Under the pieces are notes generated by a model. The model was given only the letters and a program-made list of their open reading frames with translations, searched no databases and was not told the origin of the DNA. Positions 7,161 through 14,382 of a stretch of DNA of 23,435 nt are shown here, piece by piece. Within the stretch, counting starts at the first letter, position 1; each line of letters begins with the position of its first letter. The position numbers were made by a program, and so were the translations under genes. Source of the stretch: Bacillota bacterium (GTDB lineage Bacteria > Bacillota > Clostridia > Oscillospirales > Acutalibacteraceae); contig JAEWBE010000067.1 of NCBI GenBank assembly GCA_023391275.1, positions 1-23,435 of the forward strand. The letters are read 5' to 3'.

Positions 7161-7541
7161 TCAAAATATATTTTGCAGAGTTGGGGTTTCCGATTCATTC
7201 AGATATTCAATCTGTGTAATACCGCGGTCGCATTCCGCCGCAAACTGATCGGTCGTTCCGTAATAAATAAGGGATGGAAGCGCCGCCAGAGTCTGGTCGA
7301 TGGCCTCCAATTTGGCGTGGGGCATATAGGTGCACAGAACCTCATGGTTCTTATGCCATTCTGTAACGGCTTTTTGACTTAGTGTGAAGGCGGAACTGTT
7401 ATCCCCGGTTTCCGCGGCCTTTTTTGCGCTTGTTACTGTATTGGTCAAATCTGTGCTGACCTTCTTCGTTGTGACGATTCCCAAAGAGCAAACAATCAGC
7501 AGCGCCACAAATATGATTGCCGAAGTCCATATGCGTTTCAC
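7161..7541 (-). CDS. DUF4363 family membrane-anchored protein
   Basis: 126 residues with one N-terminal hydrophobic helix (about 5-24, IWTSAIIFVALLIVCSLGIV), then a soluble helical region expected outside the membrane. Length, layout and the recurrent partnership with a DUF421 gene match DUF4363; the function is unknown. The start is GTG at 7541, overlapping the TGA of the upstream DUF421 gene (GTGA), a sign of translational coupling. AAGGA lies about nine bases before the GTG. With its partner it forms a two-gene minus-strand operon, common in spore-forming Clostridia. No convincing terminator was seen on its own strand downstream. Confidence 0.8.
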   Translation of the reverse strand: MKRIWTSAIIFVALLIVCSLGIVTTKKVSTDLTNTVTSAKKAAETGDNSSAFTLSQKAVTEWHKNHEVLCTYMPHAKLEAIDQTLAALPSLIYYGTTDQFAAECDRGITQIEYLNESETPTLQNIF

Positions 7542-8215
7542 TTGTATTCATCCTTTTTAATAATGTTAAAGTCACCTTTTCGGTTGGCAGTCATAATAAA
7601 AATTTCCTCCGTTTTCACATTTTTGCCACGCAGTACACCGTCGAGCCATTCGCGTCCTTTATTGCACAGGGTAAGGGAAAAATCGGAAATGACCCCGTCA
7701 CTGATTACCACCGATTCAATTCCCGTATCCGGAAGAGCAACGCCAAGCATTCCCGCCGTAGGCTGTTCTTTATCCGGCTTTTTTATTACGCTCATTTTTC
7801 CGTTCGTTTCAACAATAGCGTAAGCGACGTCTTCAAAACTGAATACATCCTTTTGCCTGAGTTCTTCCGTTAATTCTTCTGTGGACATACGCAGGCGCCG
7901 CATTTCTTTTTGATCAATTTTCCCGTCATTAATTACGATGATGGGCCTTCCGCATACCGCTTTGCGAAATTTTGAGCTTTTCAGCATTAAACAGGAGATC
8001 AATATTTCGCACATCACCAGAACAGCGATCGGAATTAGTCCGCTGACAAGCGGCTGGCCTGTATCCTGCATCGGAATGGAAGCAATATCTGAAATTAAAA
8101 GTGTTACAACCAATTCGCTTGTTTGCAGTTCGCTGATCTGGCGTTTGCCCATTAACCTTACCGCTACAATAATTACTATGTAGAGCAGCAAAGTTCGAAT
8201 AAAGGAAATTATCAT
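7538..8215 (-). CDS. DUF421 (YetF-like) membrane protein
   Basis: 225 residues. Three predicted membrane helices come first (about 5-22 LLLYIVIIVAVRLM; 33-50 SELVVTLLISDIASIP; 58-80 SGLIPIAVLVMCEILISC). The cytosolic DUF421 domain follows with KSSKFRKAVCGRPIIVINDGKID, then MRRLRMSTEELTEELRQKDVFSFEDVAYAIVETNGKMSV in outline. The motifs GKRQISELQ and IASIPMQD are diagnostic for the YetF family, whose members occur widely in spore formers; the 2Duf protein of Bacillus spores is a known relative linked to spore membrane heat resistance. The start is uncertain: ATG at 8215 gives the usual MIISFIRTLLLY start with GGTG upstream, while ATGs at 8221 and 8254 are also in frame. The upstream glycosyltransferase terminator lies 48 bases away, so the promoter must be short or internal; none was identified. 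Confidence 0.85.
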   Translation of the reverse strand: MIISFIRTLLLYIVIIVAVRLMGKRQISELQTSELVVTLLISDIASIPMQDTGQPLVSGLIPIAVLVMCEILISCLMLKSSKFRKAVCGRPIIVINDGKIDQKEMRRLRMSTEELTEELRQKDVFSFEDVAYAIVETNGKMSVIKKPDKEQPTAGMLGVALPDTGIESVVISDGVISDFSLTLCNKGREWLDGVLRGKNVKTEEIFIMTANRKGDFNIIKKDEYK

Positions 8216-8262
8216 TTTCATCACCGCAGATAGTATGAACCGCCATAGGAACATTTATGTAT

Positions 8263-8296
8263 AAAAAAGTCCGGGCAAAACAGAACATGCCCGGAC
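8263..8296 (-). terminator. Intrinsic terminator of the minus-strand GT4 gene
   Basis: Stem GTCCGGGC / GCCCGGAC with a 12-base loop, followed on the minus strand by six T (8268-8263). It separates the glycosyltransferase from the DUF421 operon on the same strand. Confidence 0.88.
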
Positions 8297-8309
8297 AAAA
8301 GTTAACTTA

Positions 8310-9563
8310 TTAAAATGGTTTGATTTTCTGTGCGAATTCAGCAAAATTTTGCTCGGCGCAGAACTCCCGCAGCCACAGCGACCGGCAGTTCGCCCGCAGA
8401 AGCGATTTTTTTTCTTCGGGAAGAAGCATAACGAATCTGATTTTCTCGGCAAGCTTCTCAGCCGTTACGTCTGCACTTAAAAGATATCCGGTTTCATCGT
8501 TTTGAATAATTTCACCCGTACCGCCGACATCGGTGGCAATTGCCGGTATTCCGAACGAGCAGGCCTCCATAATACTGACTGGCAGACCCTCGGAACTGCT
8601 TGTGTTTACAAAAAGATCCACAGGATTATTTTTGTAATATTCCATCAGCTCGGTATTTTTTACTTCACCTGCGAAACTGCACTTCATAAAGCCAAGTGCT
8701 TCATCAGCATATTTTTTCAGGTCTTCCAGGCCGTCACCGCCCCCAAAATGAGTCCATTGCGGCTGCAGCCCACTGTCTTTCAGCTTTGCAAGAGCCTGTG
8801 CCAGCAACTCCACCCGTTTTATCGGCGTAATATGGCAGCAGCTTACAATTTGAAATACGCCTTTTTTCTCCGCCTGCTGCAAACCGTAATCGCTTGTGCC
8901 GAGGTAAGCAGTCTGAATCTTATCGCTATAGCACGGGTATTGCTTTTTTAAATAATTGCTTCCGTTTTGAGAGCAGGGATACACCATATCAATATATTTT
9001 AAAATATAGCCGCGCATCGGTAAGTAGTTCGCGGAGTTCCGGTAGGGGTACAGATCATAACCGTGCGCCCTGCTTACGGCGCGTTTTACGTCCGCACCGC
9101 AGCTTTTTTTCAGCTTTACTGCGGCCAGTGCAATGTCATAGAACCAATAACTGTAAAAGGTAACGCCATGATATTGCTCAAGCTCGCAGCCAGCCAGAAT
9201 TTTGTGTGCTTCTTCATACACCAGTTCTGATTTTGCAATAAAATAGGTGAGGTACATCCGTCTTTTCAGGGAATGCCCGATTTCTTCCCGTTCTTCCGCA
9301 CCGCAGTAGCCTTTAAAATCTGTAAAAGGAAACAGCCCTGCGGCCATAACCGGAAGGCCTTTTTTGATTTTTGAAGCAGCAATGTGGAAAACAGTTGTAT
9401 TTTCAGGTGTGTTTCTGGTTTGAATGGGCTTGTCCGCCGTACTTGTAGCAATAATAATTACTTTTTCAAAAGCTTTGGCGAGCATCGGGACTTCATTTTC
9501 TATAAATTCTTCTCCCTTATCATAGGGATAAATTTTTGTTAATAACACCAGACAATCCTTCAT
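8310..9563 (-). CDS. Glycosyltransferase family 4 protein (GT-B fold)
   Basis: 417 residues. The N-terminal half starts LVLLTKIYPYDKGEEFIENEVP, typical of GT4 enzymes of surface polysaccharide loci. The C-terminal half has VSCCHITPIKRVELLAQAL (the 'path to the donor site' region), HFGGGDGLEDLKKY, and SSSEGLPVSIMEACSFGIPAIATDVGG in outline, which contains the retaining GT4 E-x7-E nucleotide-sugar motif (EGLPVSIME). It probably transfers a sugar from a nucleotide donor in the cytosol to a lipid-linked or exopolysaccharide acceptor; donor and acceptor are unknown. The start is well supported by GGAGGT five bases upstream. It is transcribed alone, divergently from the GT2-GT4 operon at 9868. Confidence 0.9.
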   Translation of the reverse strand: MKDCLVLLTKIYPYDKGEEFIENEVPMLAKAFEKVIIIATSTADKPIQTRNTPENTTVFHIAASKIKKGLPVMAAGLFPFTDFKGYCGAEEREEIGHSLKRRMYLTYFIAKSELVYEEAHKILAGCELEQYHGVTFYSYWFYDIALAAVKLKKSCGADVKRAVSRAHGYDLYPYRNSANYLPMRGYILKYIDMVYPCSQNGSNYLKKQYPCYSDKIQTAYLGTSDYGLQQAEKKGVFQIVSCCHITPIKRVELLAQALAKLKDSGLQPQWTHFGGGDGLEDLKKYADEALGFMKCSFAGEVKNTELMEYYKNNPVDLFVNTSSSEGLPVSIMEACSFGIPAIATDVGGTGEIIQNDETGYLLSADVTAEKLAEKIRFVMLLPEEKKSLLRANCRSLWLREFCAEQNFAEFAQKIKPF

Positions 9564-9591
9564 GATTTACCTCCGTGTTCATATTTACTAA

Positions 9592-9620
9592 AGAATAGCA
9601 TACTGAATCGTGCATTTCAA
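9592..9620 (-). promoter_or_regulatory. Extended -10 promoter of the minus-strand GT4 gene
   Basis: Minus strand: TTGAAA (9620-9615), 17-base spacer ending in TGC, TATTCT (9597-9592). The TG one base before the -10 supports an extended -10 element. The leader is short, about 25 bases. Confidence 0.6.
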
Positions 9621-9648
9621 TATATTGTTCGACTCGGGTAATTTATTC

Positions 9649-9677
9649 TTGTATTCAATTACTGCCGATGATATAAT
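9649..9677 (+). promoter_or_regulatory. Extended -10 promoter of the GT2-GT4 operon
   Basis: TTGTAT (9649-9654), 17-base spacer, TGA-TATAAT (TATAAT 9672-9677). It lies about 30 bases upstream of the divergent promoter for the minus-strand GT4 gene, so the two may share control. Confidence 0.65.
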
Positions 9678-9683
9678 CATTTA

Positions 9684-9867
9684 TATATATCATTTTCTGT
9701 CTTTTTATGTGACGTATTCGCCGCGGAATACCCGGGCGGTGTGAGTCTGCCGGTTCAACCGGCGCCTTGCTCGAACATCACAAAAAATTATTGAAAAAAT
9801 TATAAATGGCGGGGTTACTCTGGAATGGATGTTCAAATTTACCGCCAAAAATACGGGAGGCCTGATT
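9684..9867 (+). other. Leader of the GT2-GT4 operon (about 185 bases)
   Basis: Long for a simple leader. It contains the small hairpin GCCGG-TTCAA-CCGGC (9749-9763), which has no T-run, and a 19-codon open frame (9806-9865) without a good ribosome binding site. No known riboswitch was recognised. Confidence 0.35.
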
Positions 9868-10932
9868 TTGCCAAAGATAAGCGTAATTGTACCTGTATAT
9901 AATGTAGAAAAGTATCTTGCGCAATGCGTGGAAAGTATTTTAGCGCAGACACTGAAAGATATTGAAATCCTTTTAATCAACGATGCTTCAACAGATCATT
10001 CGCTTGAACTTGCGCGTACATATGAAAAGGACCCGCGTGTAAAGGTTATGGACAAACCCCATGGCGGGCTGGGTGATACACGTAATTACGGAGTGGCCCG
10101 CGCAACAGGAAAATATTTGGTGTTTATTGATTCGGATGACTGGATTGACGAAGGAATGCTCCAAAATCTTTATGCCTGCGCGGAACAGTATTCTTCTGAT
10201 ATGATTCTATTTAATTATGTCAGAGAAAACCTGCTTGACGGGGAGCAGCGAGTTTGCAAGCTTCCGGTTAACTTTCCGGAATACGGGGAAGAAATTCAGG
10301 AAACCCTGCTTGCGCAGTTGATCGGCCCGGACCCGGGCAATACCGCGTGGCGTCAGGTGGAGATGCTCGGCTGCGCATGGCGGAGAATGTATCAGCGCGA
10401 GTGGTTTGTGGCAAATCAACTCTCGTATTACAATGAACAGGAAGTTATGCTGGAGGATCTTCCCACTGCCATTATGGCTCACTGCCTTGCCGAACGCATA
10501 CTGGTGGTCGGTGGTGCGTATTATCATTACAGGTATAATCCGGAATCGCTCAGCATCCGGTACCGTCCCCGCAAGATGGAAATGATGACCGCCTGCTTCA
10601 ATGTGGTTCGCAAATTTTTGGAAGATCATAAGCTTTATGATAAATATAGTGAACGCCACATGGCCTGGCTGCTGCGCAGTGCGGCTCATTCGTCGTTTGT
10701 CAACTGTTTCAGCCCCCTGCATAAAACAGGTTTTTTAAAGCGTTATCACGAGATGCGCGGCATCCTGCGCAATCCGTTTTTAAAGCAGGCCGCAAAATCT
10801 GATTATTTGAAAAATGGAACCAGGGCGGATCGCCTGATCCTGCGGTTGATTCGCACCGGAAGCACGCCGGTCGTTTATCTGTTTTATCAAATATATTCCC
10901 ATATCCTTTTGAAAGACGCGAGGAAAAAATAA
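9868..10932 (+). CDS. Glycosyltransferase family 2 protein
   Basis: 354 residues from a TTG start. The GT-A domain is clear: KISVIVPVYNVEKYLAQCVES at the nucleotide-binding strand (shown in outline), DIEILLINDASTDHS, GGLGDTRNYGVARATG, and the metal-binding DxD motif FIDSDDW. The region after about residue 110 (EQEVMLEDLPTAIMAHCLA, YYHYRYNPESLSIRY) is typical of capsule and exopolysaccharide GT2 enzymes. It probably transfers a sugar from a UDP- or GDP-linked donor to a growing surface glycan. The TTG at 9868 is preferred over ATG 9829 because GGGAGG (9855-9860) is seven bases upstream and MPKISVIVPVYN is the usual start. Its stop overlaps the start of the next GT gene (TAATG), so they are co-translated. 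Confidence 0.9.
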   Translation: MPKISVIVPVYNVEKYLAQCVESILAQTLKDIEILLINDASTDHSLELARTYEKDPRVKVMDKPHGGLGDTRNYGVARATGKYLVFIDSDDWIDEGMLQNLYACAEQYSSDMILFNYVRENLLDGEQRVCKLPVNFPEYGEEIQETLLAQLIGPDPGNTAWRQVEMLGCAWRRMYQREWFVANQLSYYNEQEVMLEDLPTAIMAHCLAERILVVGGAYYHYRYNPESLSIRYRPRKMEMMTACFNVVRKFLEDHKLYDKYSERHMAWLLRSAAHSSFVNCFSPLHKTGFLKRYHEMRGILRNPFLKQAAKSDYLKNGTRADRLILRLIRTGSTPVVYLFYQIYSHILLKDARKK

Positions 10933-12125
10933 TGCCGGATAAAAAAAGTATTCTGTTTATTAATTACAGCCTGCACAGCGGTGGAATTGAAAAAAGTCTG
11001 GTTACCCTGCTTTCACTTTTTGATTATCAGACTTATGATGTCGATTTACAGCTTTTTGCAAATGACGGTATGTTTCTCAGCCGGGTTCCGGCTCAGGTTA
11101 ACCTGCTGCCGCCGCTTTTTCCTGCGGAATATAAACTAAATATTCGTCAGGCGTTTCCGACTCTGATGCGCGCGGGCCATCCGCTGATTGCGGTATGCCG
11201 GCTAATGGTCTCTTTTGCCGGACTGAAGGGTACAATGGGCGAACGCCTAGTCAAAATGTGGAATGTGGAGCGGCGTTTTATCCGGTCTTCAAAAAAAGAA
11301 TATGACACAGTCATTGCCTTTATGGAGGGCCAGCCGATTTATTATGCCGTATCCAAGGTGAAAAGCAAAAATAAAATTGGCTTTATCCACGGTGATTATG
11401 CTGCCATGGGGCTTTGCAGGATCTTTGATTATGATTTTATCCGGCGGCTGAATGCGCTTTGCACGGTTTCGGAATCCTGTAAAACGGCGCTTGACAAAAC
11501 GTTTCCTGAATTTAAGGATAAATTTCATGTTATCTATAATATTATCTCATCAACTTTTATGCGGGAAATGGCGAACGAACCGGCCGACTTTGGGGATGAT
11601 TTTGCCGGTATGCGCGTTCTGACTATCGCGCGGCTTTCCCATCAGAAGGGGTTGGATCTTGCGCTGCCCGCAGTCGCCGCGCTGAAAAAGGAGGGGCTGA
11701 AATTCAAATGGTACATTATTGGAATTGGCCCGGAGGAACAAAACCTGAAAGCAATGATTCATGATCTGGATATCACGGATTGCGTTGGGTTTTTGAGGGA
11801 GAGGGCAAATCCGTATCCCTATCTGAAAACATGCGATATTTATCTTCAGCCATCCCGTTTTGAAGGAAAATCGATTGCCGTTGATGAGGCCATGGTTATG
11901 TGCCGCCCGATTTTGCTGACGGACTTCTCCACTGCGGCGGATCAGATTGCTTCCGGTGAAAACGGCCTGATTGTACCAATGACAGGCGAAGGGATTGCAG
12001 AGGGACTGCGGGATTTGCTGCTGAATGCGGAACGCCGAACTTATTTTTCCGCGGCGCTGGCCAAATGCGATTATACCAATGAGAATGAAATTAATAAGCT
12101 GTATGCTCTGATCTGTGGATCATAA
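10932..12125 (+). CDS. Glycosyltransferase family 4 protein
   Basis: 397 residues, GT-B fold. The N-terminus SILFINYSLHSGGIEKSLVTL is the common acceptor-domain start of GT4 enzymes (GGIEKS motif). The donor domain has VLTIARLSHQKGLDLALPA, WYIIGIGPEEQNL, and SRFEGKSIAVDEAMVMCRPI containing the E-x7-E motif (EGKSIAVDE). It acts in the same pathway as the GT2 upstream: the genes overlap by one base and GAGG lies eight bases before the ATG. The number of distinct transferases here (two GT4, one GT2) suggests assembly of a short oligosaccharide or side chain, but there is no polymerase, flippase or sugar-nucleotide gene in the window. Confidence 0.9.
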   Translation: MPDKKSILFINYSLHSGGIEKSLVTLLSLFDYQTYDVDLQLFANDGMFLSRVPAQVNLLPPLFPAEYKLNIRQAFPTLMRAGHPLIAVCRLMVSFAGLKGTMGERLVKMWNVERRFIRSSKKEYDTVIAFMEGQPIYYAVSKVKSKNKIGFIHGDYAAMGLCRIFDYDFIRRLNALCTVSESCKTALDKTFPEFKDKFHVIYNIISSTFMREMANEPADFGDDFAGMRVLTIARLSHQKGLDLALPAVAALKKEGLKFKWYIIGIGPEEQNLKAMIHDLDITDCVGFLRERANPYPYLKTCDIYLQPSRFEGKSIAVDEAMVMCRPILLTDFSTAADQIASGENGLIVPMTGEGIAEGLRDLLLNAERRTYFSAALAKCDYTNENEINKLYALICGS

Positions 12126-12172
12126 TAGAAGACAGAGATATTAAGTTAATGATTGTATGGGGATGTATCGGA

Positions 12173-12613
12173 ATGAAGATGATATATCGCACCTTATTTG
12201 CTTTACATGCCTTTGTAGGAATCGGCGCCATGGCAGGGGGGTTCGCTGCAATTACAAATCCCCGGGCACCGCTCGGCGTGCCGGCTGAAGCTTTAAAAAA
12301 TTCACCTTTTCATGATTATCTCATACCTGGAATTATTTTATTTACTGTGATTGGTCTTGGAAATGTGCTCAGCGCTTATGTGTTTCGTTTTAAATCCAAG
12401 TATCAGGGGTATATCAGCAGTGTTTTTGGCTGGGCTTTGGTCATCTGGATTATTGTCCAGTGCATTATGCTTGGCGCGGTAAATATTTTACATATTATTT
12501 TCTTTATTATTGGGCTGATTCAAGCCGCTCTTGCAATGATGCTTCTGTTTGAGCATCGTCTGTTTCCAACAAATCTTGCCATTAATTTTTTCAAACGAAT
12601 AAAAAAAGAATAA
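12173..12613 (+). CDS. Small integral membrane protein with four helices
   Basis: 146 residues, unrecognised. Four hydrophobic segments are evident: about 5-25 (LFALHAFVGIGAMAGGFAAI), 45-66 (LIPGIILFTVIGLGNVLSAY), 79-98 (FGWALVIWIIVQCIMLGA) and 102-123 (LHIIFFIIGLIQAALAMMLL). The end is short and basic (FKRIKKE), suggesting a cytosolic C-terminus. The ATG at 12173 is chosen because GGGGAT lies eight bases upstream and the protein then starts at the first helix; an in-frame ATG eight codons earlier has no ribosome binding site. It lies 47 bases after the GT4 stop with no terminator between, so it is likely co-transcribed with the glycosyltransferases. No function can be assigned. Confidence 0.75.
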   Translation: MKMIYRTLFALHAFVGIGAMAGGFAAITNPRAPLGVPAEALKNSPFHDYLIPGIILFTVIGLGNVLSAYVFRFKSKYQGYISSVFGWALVIWIIVQCIMLGAVNILHIIFFIIGLIQAALAMMLLFEHRLFPTNLAINFFKRIKKE

Positions 12614-12656
12614 AATCAGCGGGTTTGTAACAACCGGAATTTTATTTTTTGTAAGT

Positions 12657-12697
12657 TAAGGCTCTTACACTGGGCTTCAGCCAGTGTAAGAGCCTTA
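12657..12697. terminator. Long perfect hairpin between convergent genes
   Basis: 17-bp perfect stem (TAAGGCTCTTACACTGG / its complement at 12681-12697), loop GCTTCAG. Neither strand has a T-run directly after the stem, unlike the other terminators here; T-rich sequence lies only before it on the plus strand. Position between two stop codons still makes a terminator the best guess. Confidence 0.55.
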
Positions 12698-12711
12698 GAA
12701 TTGAGGAAAAC

Positions 12712-14148
12712 TTATCCTGCTTTTACTTTATATTTTGCCCTTGCTTTTTCTGCAATTTTTGCTTTTGTATCCCGTTCTTTTTTAATCCGTTCCTCCGCCC
12801 GCTCACGGCCTTCGGAATTTTCCCAAAGCTCCGCGGCAACGGGTGCCCAGTGTTCGGCAGCATCTACACATTTTTTGCTCAGCGCCTCCACATCCTCCGG
12901 GTGGGAGATATCGGTTGACTTCGCGCCGGATTCCTCAACCATTTGAGTAAGCCTGCCGGGATTGTCTAGCAACGGGCACGGCTGAAGCAGGTTATCGTTG
13001 AACGGCTGGTTTTTGCGGTACTGCATAAACAGAGGGGACTGATACGCTTCCAGAAGCGTCTTTTCCTTGATGTTGGAATCTGCGTAATGAATGAACGCGC
13101 ACGGTTCAATATCACCGTTTGCATTGATATGCAGGTAGCAGCGCCCCCCGGCGATACAACCGGTGACATATTCGCCGTCATTCCAGAAGTCCATTGTGAA
13201 CAGGGGCTTTGTTTCCCTGAATTTACGGATTTGTTCATACATGTATTTTCGCTGGTCTGCTGTAGCCATCAGTTCCGGCGCCGCGTCTGCGCCAACCGGC
13301 ATATAAGTGAAAAACCATGCAAATTTGCAGCCTTTGGCGATCAGGTCGTTTATGTATTCCTCACTGCCGATGGTCCCGGCGTTTTTACTGGTGTAGCACA
13401 GGGAAGCGCCGAACGGGAGCTTTTTGCTCTTCAAGATATCCATTGCCCGGATGACTGCCTGATAAGTGCCTTCTCCGCGGCGAAAATCCGTTTCTTCTTC
13501 AAAGCCTTCAATACTGATTGCCGGAATAAAATTCTGAACCCGCAGCATTTCATCGGCAAATTTTTCATCAATTAAGGTACCGTTTGTAAATGCAAGAAAT
13601 TCACAGTCATTATGTTTTTCACAGAGTTTTATAATATCGTTTTTACGTACGAGCGGTTCCCCTCCGGAATAAATATACATATATGTGCCGAGGGCTTTGC
13701 CCTGCTCAACAATGCTGTCGAGCATTTCGTAGCTCATATTCAGCCAATTGCCGTAATCTGCGGCCCAGCAGCCGGTGCAGTGCAGGTTGCACGCAGAGGT
13801 AGGATCCATCAGAATTGCCCATGGAATATTGCAGTTGTATTTTTCCTCGCTTTTATTTTTGCGCTGGCAGCCTACAATGGCGGAATTGATGAGGAAATTT
13901 TCAAATATTTTTTTTCTTACTCCGGCATCAATATCGGTATAAAGGCTCATAATTAATTTATACCAATTATTTTCCGGGTCCTTGAGCGCTTCTTCCACCA
14001 GATCGTATGCATTTTGATAATAATTTTCCCTGTCAAGTTTTCGCACCCAGTTCAGTACCTTTGGAACGTTTTCCTCCGGGTTGCTGTCCAAATACCCCAG
14101 CACCTTTTTCAGACCGAAAGCTTCCACCATTTCGTTCACTGTTCCCAT
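12712..14148 (-). CDS. Radical SAM protein with SPASM-like C-terminal cysteines, function unknown
   Basis: 478 residues. A helical N-terminal domain of about 105 residues precedes the radical SAM core. The core has the cluster motif CNLHCTGC (C120, C124, C127) and the SAM-binding SGGEP motif (YIYSGGEPL). In the C-terminal third, cysteines in GCIAGGRCYLHIN, DIEPCAF and QPCPLLDNP could bind an auxiliary [4Fe-4S] cluster as in SPASM/Twitch proteins. The last 70 residues are charged and helical, ending in a Lys/Ala-rich tail. No precursor peptide or partner gene is adjacent, so peptide modification is not supported. ATG 14148 is preferred because AAAGGAAG lies about seven bases before it; the upstream in-frame ATG at 14166 overlaps that site. 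The gene diverges from murE. Confidence 0.88.
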   Translation of the reverse strand: MGTVNEMVEAFGLKKVLGYLDSNPEENVPKVLNWVRKLDRENYYQNAYDLVEEALKDPENNWYKLIMSLYTDIDAGVRKKIFENFLINSAIVGCQRKNKSEEKYNCNIPWAILMDPTSACNLHCTGCWAADYGNWLNMSYEMLDSIVEQGKALGTYMYIYSGGEPLVRKNDIIKLCEKHNDCEFLAFTNGTLIDEKFADEMLRVQNFIPAISIEGFEEETDFRRGEGTYQAVIRAMDILKSKKLPFGASLCYTSKNAGTIGSEEYINDLIAKGCKFAWFFTYMPVGADAAPELMATADQRKYMYEQIRKFRETKPLFTMDFWNDGEYVTGCIAGGRCYLHINANGDIEPCAFIHYADSNIKEKTLLEAYQSPLFMQYRKNQPFNDNLLQPCPLLDNPGRLTQMVEESGAKSTDISHPEDVEALSKKCVDAAEHWAPVAAELWENSEGRERAEERIKKERDTKAKIAEKARAKYKVKAG

Positions 14149-14255
14149 TGCAAGGCTTCCTTTCATCTAAAGCGTAATCCCATACGCTATTTTTTATAAT
14201 GTAACATAACTTTATCTTGCTGTAATCATACAAAACGGGGGCATAGTATGAAATT

Positions 14256-14343
14256 TATACAAAATCTGGAAAGTGTCATATAATATATAATTCTTCTCAA
14301 CATTATTTATGCGATTGACTTTAACTATGCTTTATTGTATCAT
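14256..14343 (+). promoter_or_regulatory. Promoter region of murE-murF, two candidate promoters
   Basis: Proximal: TTGACT (14315-14320), 17-base spacer, TATCAT (14338-14343), about 40 bases before the murE ATG. Distal: TATACA (14256-14261), 17-base spacer, TATAAT (14279-14284). The proximal one is nearly the same as that of the HPr-like gene. No minus-strand promoter for the radical SAM gene was convincing. Confidence 0.55.
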
Positions 14344-14382
14344 CAAAAGTGTTTTTAAAATTTGGAAACTGGAGGCCAGATC

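Noticed and set aside
9806..9865. 19-codon open frame before the GT2 gene
   Set aside because: No convincing ribosome binding site, and its end simply overlaps the GT2 ribosome binding region; kept only as a remark on the leader.
9829..9867. ATG at 9829 as the GT2 start
   Set aside because: Its upstream sequence is a poor ribosome binding site, while TTG 9868 has GGGAGG at ideal distance and gives the family N-terminus.
12712..14148. Ribosomally made peptide maturation system around the radical SAM gene
   Set aside because: No short Cys- or Gly-rich precursor gene, RRE-domain protein or exporter lies nearby; the flanks are a divergent murE and a convergent small membrane protein.
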